From positions 1 through 64,000 of the forward strand of contig NZ_JAABNR010000009.1 in the NCBI RefSeq assembly GCF_009925085.1: a stretch of DNA of 64,000 nucleotides. Direction: 5' to 3'. The notes below the pieces were generated by a model. That model searched no databases and was not told where the DNA came from. It saw only the letters and a list, made by a program, of their open reading frames with translations. Position 1 is the stretch's first letter, and each line of letters starts with the position of its first letter. Shown one piece after another: positions 45,267 to 54,302 of the stretch. The position numbers were made by a program, and so were the translations under genes. Origin of the DNA: Stagnihabitans tardus. Lineage in GTDB: Bacteria; Pseudomonadota; Alphaproteobacteria; Rhodobacterales; Rhodobacteraceae.

Positions 45267-46544
45267 TCAGACCGCGCGGGCGGCGGCGACGGATTCCTCA
45301 AGAATGCCCATGGCCTCGTTGAAGATCGCGTCCGGGATGGTGATCGGCGCCAGGAAGCGCACCACATTGCCATAGACGCCGCAGGTCAGAAGGATCAGCC
45401 CGCGCTTTTGCGCCTCGTTCTTCACGCGGTTGGTGAAGTCGGCATCGGGGGCATGGTTGGCCGGATTGGCAAATTCCACGGCGACCATGAAGCCCGGGCC
45501 GCGGATGTCGGAAATCTCCGGCGTGACGGCGCGCAGACCCTCCAGGCGCTGCTTCAGGCGGCTCCCGAGCTCATTGGCGCGGGCGCAGAGCTGTTCCTCT
45601 TCGATCACGTCCAGCACGGCATGGGCCGCCGCAATCCCGATCGGATTGCCGCCATAGGTGCCGCCCAGACCGCCCGGATGGGCCGCATCCATGATCGAAG
45701 CCTTGCCGGTCACTGCAGCGATCGGGAAGCCTCCGCCCAGGCCCTTGGCCATGGTGGTCAGGTCCGCCGAGACGCCGTAGGCCTCCATGGCGAACAAAGT
45801 CCCGGTGCGGGCGAAGCCGGTCTGGACCTCGTCGGCGATCAGCACGATGCCATTGTCGTCGCAGAGCTTGCGCAAAGCCACGACAAGCGACTTCGGCGCC
45901 GGATAGAAGCCGCCCTCGCCCTGGACGGGTTCGAAGATGATGGCGGCGACGCGGGCCGGGTCGAGGTCGGCCTTGAAGAGCTTGGTGATGCCCGCCAGCG
46001 CGTCCTCGGTCGAGATATTGTGGACCTCTTGCGGGAAGGGGACGTGGTAGACGTCCGGCATCATCGCGCCGAAGCCCTTCTTGTAGGGCTCGACCTTGCC
46101 GGTCAGGGTCATGCCCATGAAGGTCCTTCCATGGAAGGCACCGCCAAAGGCGATGACGGCGGGGCGCTGGGTGGCGATGCGGGCGACCTTGATGGCGTTC
46201 TCGACGGCCTCGGCGCCGGTGGTCACGAAGATCGTCTTCTTCGGGCCTTCGCCGGGGACGGCGGCGTTCAGGCGCTCGGCCAGGTGGATGTAGTTCTCGT
46301 AAGGAAGGACCTGGTGGCAGGTATGGGTGAAACGCTCAAGCTGGGCCTGCACCGCCGCCATGATCTTGGGGTGACGGTGGCCGGTGTTGACCACCGCGAT
46401 GCCCGCCGCGAAGTCGATATAGCGGTTGCCCTCGATGTCCCAAACCTCGGAGTTCAGGGCTTTGTCGACATAGATCTGGGTCTGCATGCCCACACCGCGC
46501 GAAATCGCCTCGACACGGCGGGTCGCCACCTCTGCGTTCTTCAT
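45267..46544 (-). CDS. gabT: 4-aminobutyrate aminotransferase
   Basis: 425 aa from the ATG at 46544, chosen because GGAG lies just ahead of it and the length then matches the family. A class-III PLP aminotransferase: GGAFHGRTFMGMTLTGK, ADEVQTGFARTG (Asp238) and the PLP lysine Lys267 (MAKGLGGGFP). It transfers the amino group of GABA (or another omega-amino acid) to 2-oxoglutarate. No succinate-semialdehyde dehydrogenase gene is in the window. Direct repeats occur upstream (46601-46641). Confidence 0.92.
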   Translation of the reverse strand: MKNAEVATRRVEAISRGVGMQTQIYVDKALNSEVWDIEGNRYIDFAAGIAVVNTGHRHPKIMAAVQAQLERFTHTCHQVLPYENYIHLAERLNAAVPGEGPKKTIFVTTGAEAVENAIKVARIATQRPAVIAFGGAFHGRTFMGMTLTGKVEPYKKGFGAMMPDVYHVPFPQEVHNISTEDALAGITKLFKADLDPARVAAIIFEPVQGEGGFYPAPKSLVVALRKLCDDNGIVLIADEVQTGFARTGTLFAMEAYGVSADLTTMAKGLGGGFPIAAVTGKASIMDAAHPGGLGGTYGGNPIGIAAAHAVLDVIEEEQLCARANELGSRLKQRLEGLRAVTPEISDIRGPGFMVAVEFANPANHAPDADFTNRVKNEAQKRGLILLTCGVYGNVVRFLAPITIPDAIFNEAMGILEESVAAARAV

Positions 46545-46600
46545 TTGGGTCTCCATCAATGGTTGGCGCCATATGATCAAATTTCACGGTTTTGCACAAT

Positions 46601-46641
46601 GCCAGAGATGCCGCAGGCTTAGGGCCAGAGACGCCGCAGGC
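46601..46641. repeat. Direct repeat pair upstream of gabT
   Basis: GCCAGAGATGCCGCAGGC (46601-46618) and GCCAGAGACGCCGCAGGC (46624-46641), one mismatch, 23-bp period, about two helical turns apart, in the gabT/dprA intergenic region. Could be a binding site, or simple duplication. Confidence 0.5.
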
Positions 46642-46707
46642 ATCAGTCCAGAGCGATTCACCGGTTGTTAACCTTAAGGCGGGAGGGTCTGGGCAGGAGG
46701 TGCCGCC

Positions 46708-47889
46708 TTGGACCCGATTCTTTGCCTGCAATTGATCCGTTCGCGCCGCGTGGGGCCGGTGACCTGGCATCGGCTGGTGGCCGAGCATGGGGTCGAGGGG
46801 GCCTTGGCCGAATTGCCGAAGATCGCCGCCGCCGCCGGGGTCGAGGGCTATGAGCCTTGCCCCCTGGGCGTCGTGCGGGCCGAGATGGCGGCGGGCAAGA
46901 AGGCGGGGGCGCGGCTTCTGATCCATGGCCAGGGGGATTACCCGGCCGGGCTGATGGATTTGCCCGACGCGCCGCCGGTGCTTTGGGTTCAGGGCGATAT
47001 CGGCTTGCTGTCGCGGCCCATGGTGGCCGTGGTCGGGGCGCGAAATGCCTCGTCCCTGGGCCTGCGCATGGCGCGCAAACTGGCCGAGGGGCTGGGGCAG
47101 GGGGGACAGGTCGTGGTCTCGGGCCTGGCGCGCGGGATCGATGCCGAGGCGCATCGCGCGGCCCTGGCCACGGGGACCGTGGCGGTGCAGGCGGGCGGGG
47201 TGGATCACATCTATCCGGCTGAGAATACGGCCCTGGCACAGCAAATCCTGGAGCAGGGGTGCCGGGTGTCAGAAATGCCCCCGGGGATGGAGCCGCAGAC
47301 CCGCCATTTCCCCCTGCGCAACCGAATCATCTCCGGCCTGTCCCGGGCGGTGGTGGTGGTCGAGGCTGCGGCGCGGTCGGGGTCCTTGCTGACCGCCGAA
47401 GCCGCGCTGGAACAGGGGCGTGAGGTCCTGGCCGTGCCGGGTCACCCTTTCGACGCCCGCGCCGCCGGCTGCAACCGCCTGATCAAGGACGGCGCGGCCC
47501 TGGTGCGCGGGGTGAGCGACATCTTCGCGGCGCTGGGCGAGGAGATGCCCCGGCCCGGGCCGACCGCAGAGGATGGGAGCGCAGAGTTGCGCTCCCAGGC
47601 CGGGAAAGCTTCCCCCTCCCCGGCCGAAGAGGCGCGGAACACCTCCACCAAACCCGCCCTGCACGAGCCCGCGCCGCTGCCCGGCCCCGTGCCGCCGCGC
47701 AAACCGCTCCTGGATATCTCGCGGCTGCACAACATGATCCTGTCGCGGCTTGGGCCTTCTCCGCTGCCCGAGGATCAGTTGATCCGCGATCTCGCCATGC
47801 CGCCCTCGGCCCTGAACCCCGAACTCATCGCGCTGGAGCTGGAAGGCAAGATCGAGCGTCGCGCCGGGGGGATGCTGTCGCGGGTGTGA
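46708..47889 (+). CDS. dprA: DNA processing protein DprA
   Basis: 393 aa starting at TTG, with AGGAGG 7 nt upstream. DprA binds incoming single-stranded DNA and loads RecA during transformation. The Rossmann-like core has VAVVGARNASSLGLRMARKLAEGL, VVSGLARGIDAEAHRAAL, AVQAGGVDHIYPAEN and RNRIISGLS; the C-terminal part has a winged-helix-like end (ILSRLGPSPLPEDQLIRDL) after a long Pro-rich linker. A TTAACC half-site near 46668 could bind CtrA, known to control dprA in Rhodobacter. Confidence 0.93.
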   Translation: MDPILCLQLIRSRRVGPVTWHRLVAEHGVEGALAELPKIAAAAGVEGYEPCPLGVVRAEMAAGKKAGARLLIHGQGDYPAGLMDLPDAPPVLWVQGDIGLLSRPMVAVVGARNASSLGLRMARKLAEGLGQGGQVVVSGLARGIDAEAHRAALATGTVAVQAGGVDHIYPAENTALAQQILEQGCRVSEMPPGMEPQTRHFPLRNRIISGLSRAVVVVEAAARSGSLLTAEAALEQGREVLAVPGHPFDARAAGCNRLIKDGAALVRGVSDIFAALGEEMPRPGPTAEDGSAELRSQAGKASPSPAEEARNTSTKPALHEPAPLPGPVPPRKPLLDISRLHNMILSRLGPSPLPEDQLIRDLAMPPSALNPELIALELEGKIERRAGGMLSRV

Positions 47890-47901
47890 TCCCCACCATC
47901 C

Positions 47902-48011
47902 CACCGGAAACGGTGTCACCGGAGACCAGGGTGGCGCGGGGGAATAGCGCCGCGGGATCGCGGCGCTATTCCCCCGCGCCACGCCGGTCCCTTTCGGACC
48001 AAGGTTTCCGG
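47902..48011. repeat. Three-hairpin element between dprA and topA, with a 24-bp perfect stem
   Basis: The main hairpin (47931-47982) has 24-bp arms that match perfectly around a 4-nt GGAT loop. It is flanked by small hairpins CACCG-GAAA-CGGTG (47902-47915) and GGTCC-CTTTC-GGACC (47986-48000). Outer words CCGGAAAC (47904-47911) and GTTTCCGG (48004-48011) can pair around the whole. No T-run, so not a classical terminator. Confidence 0.75.
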
Positions 48012-48118
48012 GGGCCGGACCCGCGCGAAATCCCCCCGGTTGACTTTCCCCCCCAAAGCCTACCATCTAGCCCCGCCTGAGGCCCTTGGGTCGCAAGGCT
48101 TGTGGTGAAAGGAATTCC

Positions 48119-50713
48119 ATGCCCGTCGTCGTTGTCGAATCCCCGGCCAAGGCCAAGACGATCAACAAATACCTGGGCAGCAACTACACGGTCCTGGCCT
48201 CCTACGGCCATGTCCGCGACCTGCCGCCCAAGGACGGGTCCGTGAACCCCGACGACAATTTCGCCATGACCTGGGAGGTTGCGGCGGAAAGCCGCAAGCA
48301 TGTCAAGGCCATCGCCGATGCGCTGAAGACCGATGACGAACTGATCCTCGCCACCGACCCCGATCGCGAGGGCGAGGCGATCTCCTGGCACCTGCAAGAG
48401 GCCCTGGCCTCGACGATCAAGAAGGGCAAGAAGGTCTCCCGCGTCACCTTCAACGCCATCACCAAGGCCGCCGTGACCGAGGCCATGGCCAAGCCCCGCC
48501 AGGTCGATGTCCCCCTGGTCGAGGCCTATCTGGCCCGCCGCGCGCTGGACTACCTCGTGGGCTTCACGCTCTCGCCGGTCCTGTGGCGCAAGCTTCCGGG
48601 CGCCAAGTCCGCGGGGCGCGTGCAGTCGGTCTGCCTGCGCCTGATCGTCGAACGCGAGATGGAGATCGAGGCCTTCCGCCCGCAGGAATTCTGGTCGGTC
48701 GATGTCGTCCTGGCCACGCCGCGTGGCACGGAATATGCGGCGCGCTTGGTGACGCTTGGCGGCAAGAAATTGGACAAATTCGATATTCCGACCGCGACGG
48801 CGGCGGAATTGGCGGTCTCGGCCATTGATCATCGAACATTTTCGGTGAAGGCGGTCGAGAAGAAGCCCGCCACCCGCAACCCCTATCCGCCCTTCATGAC
48901 CTCGACGCTTCAGCAAGAGGCCTCGCGCAAATACGGCATGGGCGCCAAGATGTGCATGTCGGCGGCGCAGCGGCTTTATGAGGCGGGTTACATCACCTAT
49001 ATGCGCACCGATGGCATCGACATGGCGCCCGAAGCCGTGATGCAGGCCCGCGACGCGATCAAGTCCGAATTCGGCGCGGCCTATGTGCCGGACAGCCCCC
49101 GCATGTACAAGAACAAGGCCAAGAATGCGCAAGAGGCGCATGAATGCATCCGTCCGACCGACATGCATGCGACGCCCGAGAAACTGCGCCTGGCCGATCC
49201 CGATCAGCGCAAGCTTTACGACCTGATCTGGAAGCGCACGATTGCCTCCCAGATGGCGGCCGCCCGGATGGAGCGGACGGTGGTCGATGTCCTCTCTCCC
49301 GATGGCCAGGTGGGTTTGCGCGCCAATGGCCAGGTCGTGCTCTTCGACGGCTTCCTGAAGGTCTATGACGAGGGCCGCGACGACGACGGCGACGACGAGG
49401 GCCGCCTGCCGCAGATCATGGAGGGCGAGGCGGCGGAGAAGCGAAAAGTCACGCCGGAACAACACTTTACCCAGGCTCCGCCGCGTTACACCGAGGCGAC
49501 GCTGGTCAAGCGGATGGAAGAGCTCGGCATCGGCCGGCCCTCGACCTATGCCTCGGTCATCACCACGATCCAGGACCGGGAATATGTGCGGAAAGACAAG
49601 AACCGCCTGATCCCCGAGGACAAGGGGCGGATGGTCACGGCCTTTCTGACCAACTTCTTCCGCCGCTATGTCGAATATGACTTCACGGCGGACCTGGAGA
49701 CCGAGCTCGACGACGTCTCGGACGGCAGCCGGACCTATACGGAAGTCCTTTCGCGCTTCTGGCGCGACTTCTCGGCGGCGATTGCCGAGACGGCAGAGCT
49801 GCGGATCACCGAAGTCCTTGACAAGATTGACGAGTTCCTTGCGCCCCATCTCTATCCGCCCCGCGAGGATGGCTCTGACCCCCGCATCTGCCCAACCTGC
49901 GGCCAGGGCCGCCTGCATCTGAAGACCGCCCGCTCGGGTGGGGCCTTCATCGGCTGCGGCAACTACCCCGAATGCCGCTATACCCGGCCCATCAATGGCG
50001 CCGATGAGGCCTCGGGCGACCGGGTCCTGGGTCAGGACGAAGGTCTTGATATCAGCCTGAAAACCGGCCGCTTCGGTCCCTATGTGCAAAAGGGAGAGGC
50101 GACGACCGAGCAGCCGAAACCCCCGCGCTCCTCCCTGCCCAAGGGGTGGTCGCCCGAGTCGATCACCCTCGAACGCGCGATCATGCTGTTGAACCTGCCC
50201 CGCGCCATCGGGCCTCACCCCGACGACGGTGCCTTGGTCGAGGCGGGCCTTGGTCGCTTTGGCCCCTATATCAAGCACAACAGCACCTATGCGAACCTGA
50301 CCGACCCCGAAGAGGTCTTCACCATCGGCATGAACCGCGCGATGGAGGTCCTGGCGCAAAAGGCCCTGCGTCCGGGTCGGGCGCCTGCTGCGGGGCCGCT
50401 GAAAGAACTGGGCGCGCATCCCGATGGCGGCGCGATCCAGGTCATGCCGGGGCGCTATGGGCCTTACGTCAAGTGGGAGAAGGTCAATGCGACCATCCCC
50501 AAGACCGCTGACCCCATGACGCTGACCATCGAGGAAGCCCTTGTTCTGATTGCGGAAAAGGCGGGGAAGAGCCCGGCGAAGAAACCGGCACGCAAGGCCG
50601 CCCCCAAGGCCGAGGGCGCGCCCAAGGCGGCGAAGAAACCCGCTGCCAAGAAGCCCGCAACCGCCAAGAAACCCGCCGCGAAGAAACCGGCTGTCAAGAC
50701 ATCGGCCTCATGA
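48119..50713 (+). CDS. topA: DNA topoisomerase I (type IA)
   Basis: 864 aa. It relaxes negative supercoils through a covalent link to a tyrosine. Starts MPVVVVESPAKAKTINKYLG (Toprim), with DPDREGEAISWH as the metal-binding acidic cluster, and the active-site Tyr294 in YITYMRTDG. One Cys4 zinc-ribbon (CPTCGQGRL...CGNYPEC) follows, and the tail is Lys/Ala/Pro-rich (AKKPAARK-type) as in many alphaproteobacterial enzymes. The start at 48119 follows AAAGGA. Confidence 0.97.
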   Translation: MPVVVVESPAKAKTINKYLGSNYTVLASYGHVRDLPPKDGSVNPDDNFAMTWEVAAESRKHVKAIADALKTDDELILATDPDREGEAISWHLQEALASTIKKGKKVSRVTFNAITKAAVTEAMAKPRQVDVPLVEAYLARRALDYLVGFTLSPVLWRKLPGAKSAGRVQSVCLRLIVEREMEIEAFRPQEFWSVDVVLATPRGTEYAARLVTLGGKKLDKFDIPTATAAELAVSAIDHRTFSVKAVEKKPATRNPYPPFMTSTLQQEASRKYGMGAKMCMSAAQRLYEAGYITYMRTDGIDMAPEAVMQARDAIKSEFGAAYVPDSPRMYKNKAKNAQEAHECIRPTDMHATPEKLRLADPDQRKLYDLIWKRTIASQMAAARMERTVVDVLSPDGQVGLRANGQVVLFDGFLKVYDEGRDDDGDDEGRLPQIMEGEAAEKRKVTPEQHFTQAPPRYTEATLVKRMEELGIGRPSTYASVITTIQDREYVRKDKNRLIPEDKGRMVTAFLTNFFRRYVEYDFTADLETELDDVSDGSRTYTEVLSRFWRDFSAAIAETAELRITEVLDKIDEFLAPHLYPPREDGSDPRICPTCGQGRLHLKTARSGGAFIGCGNYPECRYTRPINGADEASGDRVLGQDEGLDISLKTGRFGPYVQKGEATTEQPKPPRSSLPKGWSPESITLERAIMLLNLPRAIGPHPDDGALVEAGLGRFGPYIKHNSTYANLTDPEEVFTIGMNRAMEVLAQKALRPGRAPAAGPLKELGAHPDGGAIQVMPGRYGPYVKWEKVNATIPKTADPMTLTIEEALVLIAEKAGKSPAKKPARKAAPKAEGAPKAAKKPAAKKPATAKKPAAKKPAVKTSAS

Positions 50714-50738
50714 TCGCCTGACCCAAGGGGAGAGACCG

Positions 50739-51335
50739 ATGCGCCTGATTCTGCTTGCCGCCCTCGCGGGTTCACCCGCTTTGGCCGACCCGATTTCCGA
50801 CCGGGGCTATGCCTTGGGTTGCGACCAGGCCGCTTGCACCATCGTGGCCTCGGGCTTCATCCTGACGGCTGCAGTCGAGGCGACCGCCCCCGAGGTCTGG
50901 GACTTCATGGCCGGGCTCGACCCGATCACGGCGGTTTCCTTCGACGGAGAGTTGGGGGAGTTGGGCGATATCTCCGCCCCCATCCAGGTCACCTATATCA
51001 AGACGGAACCGGAGGACCTCTACCAGGACACGCTCCGCTATATCCAGGGCGCCTGGAAGCCCATGGGCGAAGAGACGCCTTTCTTTATCCAGATCAACGG
51101 CTTGCAATGGGATGAGGTCGTGAACGGAGAGGTTGCGGCCAGCTTCCTGATCCAGGCCTCGGACGGTTGCGCCGATGGGGTGACGCCGGGCGGCATCGCC
51201 CTGTCGCTGATCCCGATGGGCGGCGACCCGGGCTCGGCGGTCTGCTGGCAGCTGGAATATGCCACCGACACCGAGATGGACCTGCGCGATTTCACCGGCA
51301 CGCAAGGCCAGGTCACCTTCATCCGCCAGAACTGA
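50739..51335 (+). CDS. Secreted protein of unknown function
   Basis: 198 aa from the ATG at 50739 with GGGGAGAG upstream. Signal peptide MRLILLAALAGSPALA, then a mature part of about 180 residues: GCDQAACTIVASGFILTAAVEA and a Cys pair (ASDGCADG, GSAVCWQLEY). Acidic, with no known domain. A terminator follows at 51341. Confidence 0.7.
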   Translation: MRLILLAALAGSPALADPISDRGYALGCDQAACTIVASGFILTAAVEATAPEVWDFMAGLDPITAVSFDGELGELGDISAPIQVTYIKTEPEDLYQDTLRYIQGAWKPMGEETPFFIQINGLQWDEVVNGEVAASFLIQASDGCADGVTPGGIALSLIPMGGDPGSAVCWQLEYATDTEMDLRDFTGTQGQVTFIRQN

Positions 51336-51340
51336 GGTGC

Positions 51341-51377
51341 CAGGCCCCGGATCAAGTCCGGGGTGATCCGGGGCCTG
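51341..51377. terminator. Bidirectional hairpin with CCCCGGATCAAGTCCGGGG core
   Basis: Perfect 14-bp arms (51341-51354 and 51364-51377) between two convergent genes. The core word is also the typical intergenic palindrome of alphaproteobacterial genomes. Confidence 0.75.
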
Positions 51378-51381
51378 CAGT

Positions 51382-52410
51382 TTACCCGCGTGGATTCAAG
51401 AGCTTGGCCATCAGGTCGGCGTTTCTGATCCGCCCGATCCGCGCCGCGCCCTCGGTCACCGCAAGCTCCTCGACACCCTTGGAGAGGAGCTCCATCACCG
51501 CCTTGACCGGCGTCTCGCAATCGACCGAGGCCGTGGCCTCCGACCCTCCCGCCACCATGACATCCCGCGCGGTCAACACGCCCAGCGGGTTCATATGGGC
51601 GACGAAATCGGCGACATAGTCACTGACCGGGTTCGCGATGATCTCGCGCGCCGTGCCGATCTGGACGATGCGCCCGCCCTCCATCAGGGCGATCCGGTCG
51701 CCCAGCTTGAAGGCCTCGTCGAGGTCGTGACTGACGAAGATGATCGTCCGCTTGAGCCTTGCTTGAAGGTCCAGAAGCTCGTCCTGAAGCTTGGCGCGGA
51801 TCAGCGGGTCCAAGGCGCTGAAGGGCTCGTCCATCAAGAGAATCGGCGCCTGGGTCGCGAAAGCCCGCGCGAGGCCGACACGCTGCTGCATCCCGCCCGA
51901 GAGCTCTCCGACCTTGCGCTCGGCCCATTGCGTCAGGTTCACCAAGGCCAGTTGCTCATCGACCTTGGGGGCGCGCTTGGCGGGCTCCATCCCCGCAAGC
52001 TCCAGCCCGAGGCCGACATTCTCCCGCACCGTCCGCCAAGGCAGCAGGCCGAACTGCTGGAAAACCATGGCGATTTTCGAAAGGCGGAGCTTGCGCAAAG
52101 CCTCGGGCTCGGCCTTGGTGACCGAGACCATGCGGCCCTGATCCGCCACCCGCACCTCGCCCCGAACGACCGGGTTCAAGGCGTTCACCCCGCGCAGCAG
52201 GGTCGATTTGCCAGAACCCGAGAGGCCCATCAGCACGAGGATCTCGCCCTCGGCGACCGAGAGCGAGCAGTCATGCACGCCCAGGACCTGGCCGGTCTGG
52301 GCCTGGATCTCTCCCCGCGAAAGGCCCTGGTCCATCAAGGGCAGGGCGCGGTCGGCGTGGTCGCCAAAGACGATGGAGACCTTGTCGAATTCAACAGCGG
52401 GCAGGGTCAT
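51382..52410 (-). CDS. choV: Choline ABC transporter ATP-binding protein
   Basis: 342 aa. Walker A GLSGSGKST, LSGGMQQRVGLARA, Walker B ILLMDEPFSALD; after it a CBS-like region (about 265-342) where the OpuA/ProV family senses ionic strength. N-terminal VSIVFGDHADRALPLMDQG is typical of the choline/proline-betaine ATPases. Operon with choW (4-bp overlap) and choX. Regulated probably with betI/betA. Confidence 0.9.
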   Translation of the reverse strand: MTLPAVEFDKVSIVFGDHADRALPLMDQGLSRGEIQAQTGQVLGVHDCSLSVAEGEILVLMGLSGSGKSTLLRGVNALNPVVRGEVRVADQGRMVSVTKAEPEALRKLRLSKIAMVFQQFGLLPWRTVRENVGLGLELAGMEPAKRAPKVDEQLALVNLTQWAERKVGELSGGMQQRVGLARAFATQAPILLMDEPFSALDPLIRAKLQDELLDLQARLKRTIIFVSHDLDEAFKLGDRIALMEGGRIVQIGTAREIIANPVSDYVADFVAHMNPLGVLTARDVMVAGGSEATASVDCETPVKAVMELLSKGVEELAVTEGAARIGRIRNADLMAKLLNPRG

Positions 52411-53237
52411 TTCGGCGTCCTCAGCATGCGGTCCAGAAGGATGGCGAGCGCCACGATGACGGTGCCGGATTCAAACCCCAGGTCCGGACGCACCTGGTTC
52501 AGCGCCTTGACGACCGGGACGCCGAGGCCCGCCGCGCCCACCCAGGCCGAGATCACGACCATGGACAGCGAGAGCATGATGGTCTGGTTCAACCCGGCCA
52601 TGATCTGCGGCCGCGCCCAGGGGAGTTCGACCTTCCACAAGACCTGGCGCGGGGTGGCGCCGAAGGAGGTTGCGGCCTCGAGCAGTGCGGTGGGCGTGGA
52701 GGACACGCCCAGATGCGTCAGGCGGATCGAGGTCGGCACCACGAAGATGATCGAGGCGAAGAGCGCGGGCACGAGGCCGATGCCGAAGAGGATGACGAAG
52801 GGGATGAGGTAGACCGGCGCGGGCAGGGTCTGCATCAGGTCAAGCACGGGCTGCATGGCCTGGTAAAGCCGGGGCCGATGCGCGGCCAGCACCCCCATGG
52901 GCACGCCGATCGCCATGCAGATGATGCAGACGAAGGCCACGAGGCCCAGGGTCTCGGTGGTTTCCTTCCAGTAGCCCTGGTTCAGGATGAAGAGAAACCC
53001 AAGCGCCACGATGACGCAGGGCTGCCAGCGGCGCTGGATCACCCATGTCAGCGCCACGAAGAGCGCCACGACGACCAGGGCATGGGGCCATTGCAACAGG
53101 TCGGTCAGCCCCTCGATGGCGTTTTCGGTGGCATCGCCAAAGGCCTTGAAAGCCGGTTTGAAATTGGCCTTGAGCCCGTCGAAAACCCATTTCGCCGTGG
53201 CTCCGACCGGGATGACCCAAGAGCTGAGAAAGTCCAT
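52407..53237 (-). CDS. choW: Choline ABC transporter permease
   Basis: 276 aa. N-terminal helical region (FKAFGDATENAIEGL), then ProW-like membrane core with LDLMQTLPAPVYLIPFVILFGIGLVPALFASIIF and the EAA-like ATPase contact ALLEAATSFGATPRQVLWKVELP. Overlaps choV, separated from choX by a hairpin. Confidence 0.92.
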   Translation of the reverse strand: MDFLSSWVIPVGATAKWVFDGLKANFKPAFKAFGDATENAIEGLTDLLQWPHALVVVALFVALTWVIQRRWQPCVIVALGFLFILNQGYWKETTETLGLVAFVCIICMAIGVPMGVLAAHRPRLYQAMQPVLDLMQTLPAPVYLIPFVILFGIGLVPALFASIIFVVPTSIRLTHLGVSSTPTALLEAATSFGATPRQVLWKVELPWARPQIMAGLNQTIMLSLSMVVISAWVGAAGLGVPVVKALNQVRPDLGFESGTVIVALAILLDRMLRTPK

Positions 53238-53261
53238 CTATCCCCCGCGCGGAAAGGAAAA

Positions 53262-53282
53262 CCCCGGGAGTTCTTCCCGGGG
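53262..53282 (-). terminator. Attenuator-type hairpin between choX and choW
   Basis: CCCCGGGA (53262-53269) and TCCCGGGG (53275-53282) with a 5-nt loop; on the minus strand it is followed by TTTTCCTTT. It lies in the 53-bp gap downstream of choX and would let the binding protein exceed the permease genes. Confidence 0.65.
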
Positions 53283-53290
53283 CTCAGGGC

Positions 53291-54220
53291 TTATTGCAGG
53301 GCGGCCGCGACGGCTGCCTTGGCGTCGCCGCCGTCCTTGGTGGTCACGCCCTCGAGCCAGGGCTCCCAGGCGGCGGGATTGGACGCGAGCCAGGCCTTGG
53401 CCGCATCGCGCGGGTCCTTGCCGTCGTTCAGGATGGCGCCCATGATCTCGTTCTCCATCTGCAGGGAGAAAGCGAGGTTCTGCAACAGCTTGCCCTGGTT
53501 CGGGCATTCGGTGACATAGCCCGCGCGGGTGTTGGTCGCGACGGTCGCGCCGCCGAAATTCGGGCCGAAATAGTCGTCCCCGCCGGTCAGGTAGGTCATC
53601 TTGAAGTTGGCGTTCATCGGATGGGGCTCCCAGCCGAGGAAGACGATGGGCTTGGATTCGCCGTCCTTGTTGGCGACCTCGGCCAGCATGCCCTGTTCAG
53701 AGCTCTCGACGACTTCGAAACCATCGAGGCCGAAGGGGCCCGAGGCGATCATGTCCGAGATCAGGCGGTTGCCGTCATTGCCCGGCTCGATGCCATAGAT
53801 CTTGCCTTCCAGCGCCTCTTTCTGGGCGGCGATGTCCTTGAAATCCTTGATCCCAAGCGCGGCACCGGCCTCGTTGGTGGCGAGCGTGTACTTGGCGCCT
53901 TCCAGGTTCACGCGCACGGTGTCGACGGTCTTGGCATCGCGATAGGGCGCGATGTCGGCCTCCATCGTGGGCATCCAGTTGCCGAGGAAGACGTCGATGT
54001 CGCCTTCGGCCAGGCCGGTGTAAGTCACCGGAACCGCGAGGATTTTCGTCTCGGTCTCATAGCCGAGCGCCTCGAGCACCAAGGTGGTTGCGGCGGTGGT
54101 GGCGGTGATATCCGTCCAGCCCACATCCGAGAAGGTCACCTTGTCGCAGCCTTCGGCAAAGGCCGAACCGGCAAGGGCGAAGGTGACGGCCGAAGCCATC
54201 AGCGCCGTTTTCAGTTTCAT
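53291..54220 (-). CDS. choX: Choline-binding periplasmic protein
   Basis: 309 aa from the ATG at 54220 (GGGGAGC upstream). Signal peptide MKLKTALMASAVTFALAGSAFA. Quaternary-amine-binding motifs: VGWTDITATTAATTLVLEALGYE, DVFLGNWMPTM and FLGWEPHPMN with the aromatic residues that cage choline. First gene of the cho operon, divergent from betI. Confidence 0.93.
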   Translation of the reverse strand: MKLKTALMASAVTFALAGSAFAEGCDKVTFSDVGWTDITATTAATTLVLEALGYETETKILAVPVTYTGLAEGDIDVFLGNWMPTMEADIAPYRDAKTVDTVRVNLEGAKYTLATNEAGAALGIKDFKDIAAQKEALEGKIYGIEPGNDGNRLISDMIASGPFGLDGFEVVESSEQGMLAEVANKDGESKPIVFLGWEPHPMNANFKMTYLTGGDDYFGPNFGGATVATNTRAGYVTECPNQGKLLQNLAFSLQMENEIMGAILNDGKDPRDAAKAWLASNPAAWEPWLEGVTTKDGGDAKAAVAAALQ

Positions 54221-54242
54221 TCCAAGCTCCCCGTTTTTGTTG

Positions 54243-54256
54243 ATTGACGAGTCAAT
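54243..54256. promoter_or_regulatory. BetI operator candidate
   Basis: ATTGAC-GA-GTCAAT, a perfect dyad, lies in the choX/betI divergent promoter region (choX starts at 54220, betI at 54303). It resembles the ATTGAACGTTCAAT-type BetI operator. Confidence 0.65.
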
Positions 54257-54302
54257 AAACTTCAAGCAAGCATCCCAAATCAAGCTTTTTTTGAGGACTG
54301 CC

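Noticed and set aside
47966-50419. 817-aa minus-strand frame over topA
   Set aside because: topA on the other strand has all catalytic motifs; this frame is a shadow.
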